Below, one piece after another: positions 1 through 8,236 of a stretch of DNA of 64,000 nucleotides; positions within the stretch are counted from its first letter, which is position 1, and every line of letters starts with the position of its first letter. This stretch comes from Mesorhizobium sp. (GTDB taxonomy: Bacteria; Pseudomonadota; Alphaproteobacteria; Rhizobiales; Rhizobiaceae), in assembly GCA_004017535.1 (NCBI GenBank), contig SAJS01000001.1, positions 930,001-994,000 of the forward strand. Reading direction: 5' to 3'. The notes beneath the pieces were generated by a model. The model saw only the letters and a list, made by a program, of their open reading frames with translations, had not been told where the DNA came from and searched no databases. The position numbers and the translations under genes are program-made.

Positions 1-661
1 CGCCGGCCATCAAGGCGTCGTAGCCGTCGCTGGCCACATCGGCGGGATTGTCCTTCTCTTGCACCCCGATTTCGGTATCCATCATGCGGGCGCGCTCGAA
101 GAAGCGCGTCTGCGTGGCGCCCGGCATCAGCACGGTGACGCTCACGCCGCTGTCCTTCAGCTCGTGGCGCAGCGCGATGGCGAAGGAATCGATGAAGGCC
201 TTGGTGCCGTTATAGACCGCCTGGAACGTGCCTGGCGTGAAGCCGGCGATCGAGCCTGTGAACAGGATCCGGCCGCGACCGCGTCCGACCATCTTGCGGC
301 CGAGCCGATGGGCCAAATAGACCGTGCCGGTGATGTTGGTGTCGATGACACGGCGTGCCTCGTTCCAGTCCTGCTCGATAAAGCCTCTCCCCAAACCACG
401 TCCGGCATTGAGGAGCAGAAGATCGATGTCGCGGTCGCCGATCTCGGCGATCAATTTGTCGGCGCCGTCCTCGCTTGCAAGGTCGGGCTCCACCGCGTCG
501 ACCGACACGCCATGCGATCGGAGCGCCTCCGCCGCCTGCTCGATGGCCGGCTCATCGGCGACGATGACCAGATCGTAGCCGTCCTTGGCACAGAGTTTCG
601 CAAGCTCCTTGCCGATGCCGCTCGAGGCGCCGGTGACGACCGCCAGTTTCCCGTTTCCCAT
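1..661 (-). CDS. Short-chain dehydrogenase/reductase (SDR), 3' end outside window
   Basis: A classical Rossmann-fold SDR, probably an NAD(P)-dependent oxidoreductase of unknown substrate. The cofactor loop TGASSGIG is at residues 10-17, an NAG motif follows the fourth strand, and the catalytic set is the Ser of FTGSIAG with the Tyr and Lys of YNGTKAF. About 220 residues are visible; the C-terminus runs off the left edge. The ATG at 661 is preceded by GGAGGATCG, a good ribosome binding site. The gene is divergent from a small gene at 809, and both have EcfG-like promoters in the gap, so it is probably stress-induced. The family is certain; the substrate is not predictable. Confidence 0.92.
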   Translation of the reverse strand, partial: MGNGKLAVVTGASSGIGKELAKLCAKDGYDLVIVADEPAIEQAAEALRSHGVSVDAVEPDLASEDGADKLIAEIGDRDIDLLLLNAGRGLGRGFIEQDWNEARRVIDTNITGTVYLAHRLGRKMVGRGRGRILFTGSIAGFTPGTFQAVYNGTKAFIDSFAIALRHELKDSGVSVTVLMPGATQTRFFERARMMDTEIGVQEKDNPADVASDGYDALMAG

Positions 662-686
662 TCGATCCTCCTGAGTGGTTCGGCCG

Positions 687-711
687 AACATCCGGTTGCA
701 CCGAATGTTCC
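687..711 (-). promoter_or_regulatory. EcfG/RpoE2-type promoter for the SDR gene
   Basis: On the minus strand GGAAC (711-707) is followed 18 nt later by TT (688-687); the -10 element reads TGTT. It lies 26 nt upstream of the SDR start codon. It matches the GGAAC-N18-TT pattern known for the alphaproteobacterial general-stress sigma factor. Confidence 0.65.
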
Positions 712-761
712 TTGGGATCGGAGGATTTCAGCACGCCGAAACTGCAATGCCTTTGGCCGAG

Positions 762-787
762 GGAACCGCGCGGGCGCTCCGGCTGTT
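762..787 (+). promoter_or_regulatory. EcfG/RpoE2-type promoter for the 68-aa gene
   Basis: GGAAC at 762-766 and TGTT at 784-787, spacing one base longer than the usual 16 between the two elements. It sits 22 nt before the start at 809. The wider spacing makes it a slightly weaker match. Confidence 0.5.
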
Positions 788-808
788 GATCAGCAAGGAG
801 CAATGGCC

Positions 809-1015
809 ATGGGACTCTTTTCCGACCTGAACAAGAAGCTGACCGAAAACCTCTATGCCCATGGCAGCTATCTGAGCGACCCGAGCGCCGACCTGCCGCG
901 ACGGGTGGAGGAGACGGTCGATCTGCTGATGCCCTTCGTGAAGCCCGAAGCGCGGGAAACGGTGAAGCTGCAGATCCTCGGCATCATGCACGAGCACATC
1001 TTTGACGAGGAGTGA
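809..1015 (+). CDS. Small conserved-looking protein, 68 aa, function unknown
   Basis: I do not recognise a family. The product is soluble and mildly acidic, with an N-terminal MGLFSDLNKKL segment and a C-terminal helix ending IMHEHIFDEE; no signal peptide or membrane segment is visible. Two start codons are close together (803 and 809). AAGGAG at 795-800 is 8 nt before 809 but only 2 nt before 803, so 809 is preferred. It is divergent from the SDR gene and has its own EcfG-like promoter, which suggests a general-stress role. Confidence 0.7.
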   Translation: MGLFSDLNKKLTENLYAHGSYLSDPSADLPRRVEETVDLLMPFVKPEARETVKLQILGIMHEHIFDEE

Positions 1016-1260
1016 CTCCGGCGATCGCTCGGTTATCCGGAGACACCAACCGTCAGGATGCTTTTCATTCCGAACGCCGGGATCTGTGCTGCTTTTCAGC
1101 TTCGCGCAGCACCCGCACAATGGCGTCCACTGGAGAGGAGTGCGTTGTAGGCTGTGTTTTCCAGCGCCACAAATGGCGAAACAAACTTCTCAAGCTCGGC
1201 ATCGCAATAACCTCCTTGCGCTATCAAACCTGGGACGGCGAATGATGTTCCCTTTCATGC

Positions 1261-1578
1261 CTAGCGGAAGGCCGCTGCGAACAGAAAGGCGACCGCGGCC
1301 AGGACAACCAGCGCTACGATGACCAGGACCGGTCCGTTTCTGCGCGGCTCGAGGTGTGGCGCGTTCTCCGGGGGTCGCATCGCGTTGGCAAAGCTCGCCT
1401 GATTGGTGAAGTTCGGTTCGCGCGGCTCGGCCGGCGCAGCGGACGTCGAGACAGCACCGGCTTCGGCGTCTGCTTCCTGCGGTGCCGCCGCCGGATCGAA
1501 TCCGGGTGTCTTGTCTTGTGTCCTGCCGGCCTGGATTTCGCCACGGGCCTCGGCGGGTGTACGTTCGTCAGGTGACAT
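1261..1578 (-). CDS. Tail-anchored-like single-pass membrane protein, 105 aa
   Basis: The first 75 residues are hydrophilic and rich in Ala, Glu and Pro, hence probably disordered. The last 25 residues, beginning at NGPVLVIVALV, form one hydrophobic segment reaching almost to the C-terminus. This would place the bulk of the protein in the cytoplasm with a C-terminal anchor. The ATG at 1578 has AAAGGAGG just upstream; a longer reading back to 2046 would run into the divergent gene and is rejected. An EcfG-like promoter precedes it. No family recognised. Confidence 0.75.
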   Translation of the reverse strand: MSPDERTPAEARGEIQAGRTQDKTPGFDPAAAPQEADAEAGAVSTSAAPAEPREPNFTNQASFANAMRPPENAPHLEPRRNGPVLVIVALVVLAAVAFLFAAAFR

Positions 1579-1600
1579 TCGGCGCCTCCTTTGCTCCCCA

Positions 1601-1625
1601 AACCTGCATCTGGCCCCGCTGTTCC
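1601..1625 (-). promoter_or_regulatory. EcfG/RpoE2-type promoter for the 105-aa membrane protein
   Basis: Minus-strand GGAAC (1625-1621), 16-nt spacer, GGTT (1604-1601). It is 23 nt upstream of the start at 1578. Confidence 0.65.
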
Positions 1626-1650
1626 AACCGCGCCTTCTTGAAACTCGGAG

Positions 1651-1675
1651 GGAACTTTCGGGACCAAGGCAGCTT
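1651..1675 (+). promoter_or_regulatory. Possible EcfG/RpoE2-type promoter, weak -10
   Basis: GGAAC at 1651-1655 followed 18 nt later by TT (1674-1675); the -10 reads GCTT, so only the last two bases fit. It is 33 nt upstream of the 164-aa gene at 1708. Confidence 0.4.
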
Positions 1676-1707
1676 TGTATTCTCGACACCAAGAGAAAGA
1701 GGCAGGG

Positions 1708-2202
1708 ATGCAAGTTCTCGACACGGCGATACATGCCAGCCCCGGAACTGTGACGGTCGAGTTTGTCGGCGAGGGCGGCGAAAAGATCGCTGTCACGATG
1801 GTCGTGTCCGACCCGTTGCTTGACCACGGCGCCCTTGTTGATCGCGCCAAAGAGTTGATGGTTCAGTGCGCGGCGTTCGGTGGCCTGCCTGCACAAGACA
1901 GCCGGCACGGGAACGCGAATGGCAGCCGGCCCGGCAGCGAGCCGCCAAGCGATACGGGCCAGGATCTCTACACATTCGAATATCGCGAGGGTGGCAGTGT
2001 GAGGCGGCTCGAAGGCGTGGAATTGCCCAACCTGGAAGCCGTTCATGATGAAGCATTGCGGTCGGCGATCGATCTGCTCGACGACGCGGCCGAGCCCTTT
2101 CAGAACGGCTGGGCAGTCCGGGTTTGTGGCGGCGACGGCGAGGTCGTTCTGTCCGTCGATTTCGATGAGGCAAGGCGGGAAAAGGCAGCCGCCGCAATGT
2201 GA
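1708..2202 (+). CDS. Hypothetical protein with DUF6894-like C-terminal domain, 164 aa
   Basis: The C-terminal half (about residues 88-160) resembles the DUF6894 pattern common in rhizobia: YTFEYREGGSVRR, then LEGVELPNLEAVHDEALRS, then a terminal segment ending GEVVLSVDFDEA. The N-terminal half starts MQVLDTAIHASPGTVTVEF and is unrecognised; a low-complexity linker joins the two. No membrane segment or signal is present. ATG 1708 follows AGAGGCAGGG. An earlier start at 1675 lacks a ribosome site and falls at the candidate promoter. The molecular function of DUF6894 is unknown to me. The call rests on pattern resemblance. Confidence 0.7.
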   Translation: MQVLDTAIHASPGTVTVEFVGEGGEKIAVTMVVSDPLLDHGALVDRAKELMVQCAAFGGLPAQDSRHGNANGSRPGSEPPSDTGQDLYTFEYREGGSVRRLEGVELPNLEAVHDEALRSAIDLLDDAAEPFQNGWAVRVCGGDGEVVLSVDFDEARREKAAAAM

Positions 2203-2528
2203 TGGAGCCTAAGCCCGTGAACCACCCGACGATGAATCCCTTTATGTCGCTGCACGCGATGGCAGCCGCAAGGGGCGACGGGCTCCGGCCCGAGTTCCTT
2301 CGCCTGCTCGATGCGCGCGCGGCCATGTCCCATCCCGACGTGATCGAGCTTCACCGGGAGACGGGGTTGAACCAGGCCGGTCCAAATCCTGTTGGGGACC
2401 TCGAAACCGCTCCGAAGCAAAGCGTGGTGCGTTTCCCTGGCCGGCGGAGTATGATCAGCCGTGCGTCCGGAAGGGACGCCCCTGTCAGAGGAGGTCGCCA
2501 TGACAGCGCCCTTGGCACTGATCATTGA
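2202..2528 (+). CDS. Uncertain ORF, 108 aa, overlapping stop and start of its neighbours
   Basis: The ATG at 2202 overlaps the TGA of the preceding gene by one base (ATGTGATGG), a typical translational-coupling arrangement. The frame stays open for 108 codons but overlaps the next gene by 29 nt. Its last 30 residues are rich in Arg, Gly and Ser and look non-native. The first 75 residues (MEPKPVNHPTMNPFMSLHAM onward) are more protein-like. No family recognised. It could be a real coupled gene, a gene with a frameshifted end, or chance. Confidence 0.3.
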   Translation: MEPKPVNHPTMNPFMSLHAMAAARGDGLRPEFLRLLDARAAMSHPDVIELHRETGLNQAGPNPVGDLETAPKQSVVRFPGRRSMISRASGRDAPVRGGRHDSALGTDH

Positions 2529-2862
2529 AGACGAATATCTGATTGCGTCGGACGTGGCGAATGGCCTGAAGGAGCGAGGTTTCGAGGCGGCGTGCGTAGC
2601 GTCCGAGCGGGCAGCCGCGACTTGGCTGGATGATCACAGGCCGGACCTTGCCATCATCGATATCCAACTGCTCGATGGCCAGCGCGGTGTCGCCGCCGCC
2701 CGCCTCAAGGAAGCGGGCGTGCCCTTCGTCGTCCATTCGGGCTATGATCCGGAGTTCCAGTCGCCGATCTTCCACGGCGCGCCTTATGTGCCCAAGCCGG
2801 CGCCGATCCGGCGTCTGGTCGAACTGGCGAGCCAATTGGTAGGGGATCGCGCCGAGCAATAG
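2500..2862 (+). CDS. Single-domain response regulator (receiver only), 120 aa
   Basis: A stand-alone receiver domain. The acidic pair is in IIEDEYLIA, the phospho-acceptor is the Asp of AIIDIQLLDG, the switch-region motif reads VVHSGYD, and the conserved Lys is in PYVPKPAP. There is no output domain. The VHSGYD motif sits where the alphaproteobacterial FAT GUY receivers have FATGYD; those proteins typically shuttle phosphate from HWE/HisKA2 kinases in the general stress response. ATG 2500 has GAGGAGG upstream. It converges with the receiver gene of the CheB-CheR kinase operon. No EcfG promoter was found directly before it. Confidence 0.88.
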   Translation: MTAPLALIIEDEYLIASDVANGLKERGFEAACVASERAAATWLDDHRPDLAIIDIQLLDGQRGVAAARLKEAGVPFVVHSGYDPEFQSPIFHGAPYVPKPAPIRRLVELASQLVGDRAEQ

Positions 2863-2894
2863 ATCAGGCCAATTCAACAAGCCAGATCCCGATT

Positions 2895-3284
2895 TCAGCC
2901 CGACGCGGCATCACCTTTGCGGAACCCCGACACCGCCTCGATCAGCACCTTGTAGTCGACGGGCTTGGTTAGCTTCTGCGCGTCCCTGAATTGATCGGGG
3001 AAGACGGTGGCGCTGTCGTATCCGGTGAGAAAAATGAAAGGCACGCCGCCACGCGCCAGATGCTCGGCCAAAGGAAAGCTTCGCTCGCCGCGAAGATTCA
3101 CATCCAGCACGGCACCATCCAGGGCGACACTGTCCGCTTGCTCCAGCGCCTGTTGAACCGTGGGAACCGGTCCGACCACGGTGCATCCGGCACCGGTCAA
3201 CTGGTCGGCCAAGTCCTGCGCAAGCATGAACACGTCCTCAACCACCAGGACTTTCAGGCCGGACAAGAGTGTCTTTGTGTTCAT
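2895..3284 (-). CDS. Single-domain response regulator, FAT GUY-like, 129 aa
   Basis: Receiver-only protein. Acidic pocket in LVVEDVFMLA, phospho-acceptor Asp in GAVLDVNLRG, switch motif FIFLTGYD and conserved Lys in KLTKPVD. It starts 23 nt after the stop of the giant CheB-CheR-HWE kinase on the same strand, so it is almost certainly that kinase's cognate receiver. ATG 3284 is used because an upstream in-frame start (3350) would overlap the kinase gene. With no DNA-binding domain it should act by protein contact or as a phosphate shuttle or sink. Confidence 0.9.
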   Translation of the reverse strand: MNTKTLLSGLKVLVVEDVFMLAQDLADQLTGAGCTVVGPVPTVQQALEQADSVALDGAVLDVNLRGERSFPLAEHLARGGVPFIFLTGYDSATVFPDQFRDAQKLTKPVDYKVLIEAVSGFRKGDAASG

Positions 3285-3307
3285 TCCTGGCAACCATCGC
3301 GAGGATA

Positions 3308-6300
3308 TCAACGTTCCGTGGCGGGGACCAACGGTATCTGGATGTCGCACTCAAGCCCGGAGGGCTCGAACCGCAGGTCGACCTTCCCCCCAAGCTCATA
3401 CTCTAAACTTTGCTTGATAAAGCTTGTTCCGAAATTCAGTCGCGACGGCTCGTCTACGGCAGGTCCGCCGATTTCCTTCCATTGGATTGACAGAACACCC
3501 GATTTGTCGGTGCTCCAGGATACTTCGACGCGGCCGTCCTCGGTCGAGAGCGCGCCATATTTCGCCGCATTGCTGGCAAGCTCGAAGAACACCATGCCAA
3601 GTGTCGCGGCCATGCTTGCGCCGAGCTGCAGCGACTTTCCGTCAATGACGATGTTCTGGCGAAGCTTGCTGCTGTAGGGCGTCAGAACCGCCCGCAGCAG
3701 CTGCTCGAGATCGGCGTCGCGCCAGTTGTAGGAAGACAGCACTTCGTGTGTTCGGCCCATTGCCTGCAGCCGCTGCTGGAACGAGGAAAAGAAATCACCC
3801 ATTGAACTCGATGTGCCAACCATGCGTGAAGCCAGCGCGGTGACTGTGGCCAGGATGTTCTTCACGCGATGCTGCAGTTCGTGCAGCAATCTCTCCTGGC
3901 TGCGCTCCGCCTCCTTGTGGCTCGATATGTCGACAAGGGTCGCGATGGCGCCGCGCACCTTACCGTTTTCGTCAAAAAGCGGGTTGGCCGACATCATCAC
4001 GTCGATGCCCGAGCCATTCTCATGCAGGATTTGCGCTTCGTAGCCGGGGATTGGTTTTCCGGTGCGAATTGCCTTTCGCAGAGGCTGGTCTTCAGCGTCC
4101 ACCTTAACGCCGTTGAGTGTCAGCGGCAGGATGGCGGGAACTGAAATGAGCTTGTCGCCGGTGGAGTGCTGCCCCATCAGTTCCACCGCGCGGCGGTTTG
4201 CGCGGATCTCCGCGCCGTTGCCATCCTCGGCAATGAAAATGCCGACCGGCACCAGGTCGAGCAGGGTCTCGAGGCTTTCGACGCGGTTGCGCAGGTCGTG
4301 CGAGAGCACGCCGATCTTCTCCTCTGCCCGCGCGATCTGCGTGACATCGACAAAGGTGACGACGACGCCGGCAATGACGTTGTCGACGGTGCGATAGGGC
4401 AGGACGCGCATGATGTAGCGCCGGCCGCTGTCGGTACCCTCGACCTGCCGCTCGATGGTGCCAAGCCTCAGCAGCACCTGCTCCATGTCGGCCTGCAGCC
4501 CGTCGGCGGGGAAGCGCGGCCGCACATGCGCCAAGGGCCGACCGACATCGCTCTCGACCAGGCGGAAAAGGTCGCGGGCGGTCGGCGTGAAGCTCTTGAT
4601 ACAGAGGTCGCGGTCGAGAAACACGGTGGCGATCTGCGTGCTTTCGAGCAGGTTGGCCATGTCGTTGTTGGCGCGGCTGAGCTCGTCGACGCGAATGTTG
4701 AGCTCGGCATTGACCGTCTGCAGTTCCTCATTGATCGACTGCAGCTCCTCCTTCGAGGTTTCCAGTTCCTCGTTGGACGACTGCAGCTCCTCGTTGATCG
4801 ACGACAGTTCCTCGTTGGAGGATTTCAGCTCCTCATTGGAGGATTCGAGCTCCTCCGTGGTAATCTGCAGCCGCTCCTTGGTTTCCCTCAGCTCCCTTTC
4901 GAGCTGGCTGACATTGGCGCTTTCGACATCGTCGGTCGTGTGGACTGGCTCGCCCTCCGACTCCGCCTTGATGCCGCCGATGTCGCGGAAGACCAGCATG
5001 TAGAGCGGGTCCGCCGAGCCGTCGGAGGGCAACGGTTGCACGGCCAGGCTGATCGTCTGCCGGCCGCCGTTGGTGCCGACGGTGATCTTGTTCTGAATCG
5101 CCGCCTGTCCGGTGCTGGCCGCCTTGTGGAGCGCCGCGCGCAGGTCCATGCGAAGGCCCCGCCTTGCCATGGAAAAGACGTTGTGGTCGGGGGCGCCCGC
5201 GGCGAGCTCGAGATATTTGCCGGTGCCGCCCGAACTATGCATCAATTCGCCGCCGGCGTTGACCACCACATAGGCCGGCGCAAATCGCTCGACGAGAAGA
5301 CGCTCCGCCACTTCCTGCAAGGTTCCGTTCGTCGCCCGCTGCCGTGTATTCGGCGCGGTGTGCCTGGCGGCGGCGGCGAGCGGGAATTCCGGCAAACGCT
5401 GCGGGGTCATCCCGCCACGCTTCTGGAAGATGCGGCTGCCCTTGTCGACGGTGGAGAACAGGCGGGCGTGCCGCGTGACGTTCTCCGAGGATCCGAGAAA
5501 GAGATAGCCGTTGTTGCGCAAAGCGTAGTGGAAGATCGGAATGATTTTTTCCTGCAGTTCCGGGCCCATATAGATCAGGAGGTTCCGGCAGGTGATCAGG
5601 TCGAGCTTGGAGAAGGGCGGATCGCGCAACAGATTGTGCGAGGAAAACAGACAGACCTCGCGCAGGTCGGCCGAAACGCGGTAGGTGCCGTCCTCGCGCG
5701 AGAAAAACTCCTTGAGCCGCTTCGGCGTTATGTCCGTGGCGATCGTTGCGGGATAGCGCCCGGCGCGGGCCACCTCCAGCGCGCGCTCGTCGATATCGGT
5801 GGCGAAAATCTGCAGATTGGGCGAGGCGGCGCCCCGCGGAGCGCTCTCCTTCAAGAGCATGGCGATCGAATAGGCCTCTTCGCCCGTCGCACAGCCAGGC
5901 ACCCATACGCGGATCGTCTCGTCGGGCTTTCGGTTCTCGAACAGCCGGGGAATGACCAGCCTTTCCAGCACATCGAAGGCGTGCTCGTCGCGAAAGAAGC
6001 TGGTGACGCCGATCAGCAGGTCCTGGAAGAGCAGATCGACCTGCTGCGGCTCGTCGCGCAGCCGCTCGTAAAAGGCGATCGGGTCGTCGACCTGCAGCAC
6101 CTGCATCCGGCGCTGGATGCGGCGCAGGATCGTGTTGTCCTTGTAGCCGCTGAAATCATGGCCGGTGCGCACACGAAGCAGCGCCGCGATGCGCGAAAGC
6201 TGCTCGGCCACATCGCGCTTGCGGCGGTCGCGCTCGCCATCGGTATGGTTGGCGTGCCGGAAATAGCTGGTCAGCTTGCCCGCCATTTCCTCGGCCGGAA

Positions 6301-6886
6301 GCACCATGTCGACCAGGCCGCTCTGGACGGCGCTGCGCATCATGCCGTCATACTCGGCGCTCTCCTGCGCCAAGGTCAGGCCGCCGCGTTCCTTGATGGC
6401 TCTCAGCCCGATGGTGCCGTCGCTGCCAGTGCCGGACAGGATCACTCCCGCCGCGTTCTCCGACTGCTCCCGCGCCAGCGAGGTGAAGAAATCGTCGATC
6501 GGCGTCCGCCTGGCGCGCGTCGTGGCCATTTTGGCCATATGGAAATGCTGGCCACGCACCGTCACCGATACACCGGGCGGCGTGACGTAGATCTTGTCGG
6601 GCTCGATCTCCATGTCTTCGGCCGCCGTCAGGGTGTCGATCGAGGTCGACCGCTGGATGATGCTGGCGAGAACGCTTTCGTGCTCGGCATCGAGATGTTG
6701 AATGACCACATAGGCAAAGCCGCTGTCGGCCGGCACTTCTGGAAAGAATCGTTGGAGGGCCGCGATGCCGCCGGCCGACGCGCCGATGCCGATAATCGGG
6801 AAAGATGCCGCCGCCGTTGCGGCGGCCTCGCGCGCGTCGTTAGCCTTCGTTCTTGTCGTGCCTGTCTTCCTCGCCGCCCGCGCCAT
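3308..6886 (-). CDS. CheB-CheR-PAS-HWE hybrid histidine kinase, 1192 aa
   Basis: A multidomain signalling protein. Residues about 28-210 are a CheB methylesterase domain with its triad in GIGASAGG (Ser37), VIQHLD (His64) and GTGSDG (Asp156). Residues about 225-485 are a CheR methyltransferase with the SAM loop VPGCATGEEAYS and the LITCRNLLIYM motif. A long coiled coil of repeated NEEL/SSNEEL units (about 665-755) leads to two PAS-like domains and a C-terminal HWE kinase with phospho-His in ELQHRVKN and the W-x-E motif IQWKEIGGP. Unusually, the N-box reads FFELASNAAKYGAL where HWE kinases normally carry HELATNA. It overlaps the upstream CheB gene by 47 nt and is followed by a receiver gene. 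No chemoreceptors or other che genes are near, so a non-chemotaxis, stress-sensing role is inferred. Confidence 0.92.
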   Translation of the reverse strand: MARAARKTGTTRTKANDAREAAATAAASFPIIGIGASAGGIAALQRFFPEVPADSGFAYVVIQHLDAEHESVLASIIQRSTSIDTLTAAEDMEIEPDKIYVTPPGVSVTVRGQHFHMAKMATTRARRTPIDDFFTSLAREQSENAAGVILSGTGSDGTIGLRAIKERGGLTLAQESAEYDGMMRSAVQSGLVDMVLPAEEMAGKLTSYFRHANHTDGERDRRKRDVAEQLSRIAALLRVRTGHDFSGYKDNTILRRIQRRMQVLQVDDPIAFYERLRDEPQQVDLLFQDLLIGVTSFFRDEHAFDVLERLVIPRLFENRKPDETIRVWVPGCATGEEAYSIAMLLKESAPRGAASPNLQIFATDIDERALEVARAGRYPATIATDITPKRLKEFFSREDGTYRVSADLREVCLFSSHNLLRDPPFSKLDLITCRNLLIYMGPELQEKIIPIFHYALRNNGYLFLGSSENVTRHARLFSTVDKGSRIFQKRGGMTPQRLPEFPLAAAARHTAPNTRQRATNGTLQEVAERLLVERFAPAYVVVNAGGELMHSSGGTGKYLELAAGAPDHNVFSMARRGLRMDLRAALHKAASTGQAAIQNKITVGTNGGRQTISLAVQPLPSDGSADPLYMLVFRDIGGIKAESEGEPVHTTDDVESANVSQLERELRETKERLQITTEELESSNEELKSSNEELSSINEELQSSNEELETSKEELQSINEELQTVNAELNIRVDELSRANNDMANLLESTQIATVFLDRDLCIKSFTPTARDLFRLVESDVGRPLAHVRPRFPADGLQADMEQVLLRLGTIERQVEGTDSGRRYIMRVLPYRTVDNVIAGVVVTFVDVTQIARAEEKIGVLSHDLRNRVESLETLLDLVPVGIFIAEDGNGAEIRANRRAVELMGQHSTGDKLISVPAILPLTLNGVKVDAEDQPLRKAIRTGKPIPGYEAQILHENGSGIDVMMSANPLFDENGKVRGAIATLVDISSHKEAERSQERLLHELQHRVKNILATVTALASRMVGTSSSMGDFFSSFQQRLQAMGRTHEVLSSYNWRDADLEQLLRAVLTPYSSKLRQNIVIDGKSLQLGASMAATLGMVFFELASNAAKYGALSTEDGRVEVSWSTDKSGVLSIQWKEIGGPAVDEPSRLNFGTSFIKQSLEYELGGKVDLRFEPSGLECDIQIPLVPATER

Positions 6887-7895
6887 TGCCGCCTAACCGT
6901 GCTCGCCTGCTCTCAAGGATGCGCTCGATGACGGCGGCATCCGCTTCGTATTCCTGCGCCCGCTGGCCAAACTGATTGGCCAGTTCGGAGCGACGCCGTG
7001 TCTTTTCCCGCTCGGCCATCCGCCGGGCAAACTCCGCCCGCTGCTGATGCGAGCGAAGCAGGCCCCACAGGATCTCGTCCGCCTCGAGCGCCTGAGCCTC
7101 CATCACCGCGTCTGCGGTGAAGGCATGCCCGGTATGGCACCGATAGCGCAACATGTCACCGTCTTCGATCTCCCACAGCGGCCCGTGGCATTCCGGGCAT
7201 GTAAACACCGACAACTCGCCAAGTCGATCCGCGTCTTTCATGGTCGAATGCTCCTGCGCGGCGATGGCCGCCTCCAGTCTGACCGCCGGTGGGGCTGCGA
7301 AAGTTTCGCCGGCGGGCTCATCCGCGAGCTTTGCCAGCAAGGCGCCGACCTCTGCGGCGGGCACACAGTGGTCGACCTCGACATAATGCAGCGCGCTTTC
7401 CACCATGGAAGGCACCAGCGTGTCTTTGGGATGCTGGACTACCGCCAGCCCGCCGACGGCCTTGACGGCCCTCAACCCGGCGGTGCCGTCGGAAAGCGAG
7501 CCCGACAGCAGCACGCCGATGACGCTGGCGCCGTAGCTCAGCGCCGCCGAACGGAACAAGGGGTCGATGGCCGGCCGCGCGAGGTTTTCGCGCGGGCCGC
7601 GCCGCAGCATCATATGGCCATCGTGAAGGAGAAGATGGAAACCGGGCGGCGCCACATAGATGCAACCCATCCTGAACGCCGCGCCGTTCCTGGCCGGCTG
7701 CGCTTCGAGCCTCCCCGCACGGTCGAGGATATCCGGCAGATAGCTGACCTGGCCGACATGCACCACGACGAACACGGCTGCCGCCAGATCGGGGGGCAGA
7801 TCGGCGACGATCCGCTTCAGAGGCTCGATCCCGCCGGCCGACGCGCCGATGACGATGACGTTGTGGTTGTTCGTTGGGCCTTTGGAACGGGCCAT
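6840..7895 (-). CDS. CheB-type methylesterase with C-terminal Zn-ribbon-like extension, 351 aa
   Basis: Residues about 12-195 form a CheB catalytic domain with Ser19 (IGASAGG), His46 (VVVHVG) and Asp136 (GSLSDG). There is no N-terminal receiver domain, unlike classical CheB. The C-terminal part carries CPECHGPLWEI and YRCHTGHAF, a likely Cys/His zinc knuckle, followed by a charged helical tail. It is first in an operon with the CheB-CheR-HWE kinase (47-nt overlap) and the receiver at 2895. ATG 7895 has GGAGGC upstream. In rhizobia such stand-alone CheB proteins accompany CheR-fused kinases; the target glutamyl ester is unknown. Confidence 0.88.
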   Translation of the reverse strand: MARSKGPTNNHNVIVIGASAGGIEPLKRIVADLPPDLAAAVFVVVHVGQVSYLPDILDRAGRLEAQPARNGAAFRMGCIYVAPPGFHLLLHDGHMMLRRGPRENLARPAIDPLFRSAALSYGASVIGVLLSGSLSDGTAGLRAVKAVGGLAVVQHPKDTLVPSMVESALHYVEVDHCVPAAEVGALLAKLADEPAGETFAAPPAVRLEAAIAAQEHSTMKDADRLGELSVFTCPECHGPLWEIEDGDMLRYRCHTGHAFTADAVMEAQALEADEILWGLLRSHQQRAEFARRMAEREKTRRRSELANQFGQRAQEYEADAAVIERILESRRARLGGNGAGGEEDRHDKNEG

Positions 7896-8236
7896 TCCGC
7901 GACGAGCCTCCAGATTGGGCTGTAAGAACCGTTCCGTTGCGGTGATGGCGCCATCGCGGTTCAGCGACCGTTCAGATGTTTAACAATGCAGTTCGCGCGA
8001 TGTTCCATCGCTGCCGGTTCAAGCGCCTGCCCGCCGTCCCAAAAGATGACTGGAACATAGGGGATCGCTGGCAGTTCGGGTTCGCCTCAGACGCTACTCC
8101 AAGAGGCGTCTGTCGAAGACGGATGGGCAACACCTGGTCGGCCCGCGCCTGTCCCTCGCGGGCGTGGGCTTCAGGCCCCGGCAGAACCTGCCGCGCCGCC
8201 GTGCAGATGTCGCCGCCACAACCACAGGAGACAGCA
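7896..8236. other. Intergenic region between divergent CheB operon and 143-aa gene
   Basis: This 341-bp gap holds no convincing gene. It contains one EcfG-like promoter facing right (8052-8076). Several GTTC/GAAC words occur near 7926-7975, but none has the proper spacing facing left, so the CheB operon promoter is not identified. Confidence 0.5.
8052..8076 (+). promoter_or_regulatory. EcfG/RpoE2-type promoter for the 143-aa gene
   Basis: GGAAC at 8052-8056, 16-nt spacer, AGTT at 8073-8076. It predicts an unusually long 5' leader of about 150 nt before the start at 8237. Confidence 0.5.

Noticed and set aside
1012-1245. A plus-strand frame that could encode about 40-77 residues (for example from ATG 1121)
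   Set aside because: No ribosome site at a proper distance, no GGAAC promoter and an unnatural composition; left out as a gene.
2355-2395. TGAAC-N17-TGTT near 2366, possible promoter for the receiver at 2500
   Set aside because: The first base of the -35 element is wrong and the spacing is long; too weak to list.
4740-4860. Tandem short repeats of CTCCTC-like units
   Set aside because: They encode the regular NEEL coiled-coil repeats of the kinase and are not a CRISPR array or mobile repeat.
4166-6931. A 921-codon open frame on the plus strand opposite the CheB-CheR-HWE kinase
   Set aside because: It is the antisense shadow of a recognised multidomain protein in GC-rich DNA; its translation is rich in Arg, Gly, His and Asp without any known motif or ribosome site.
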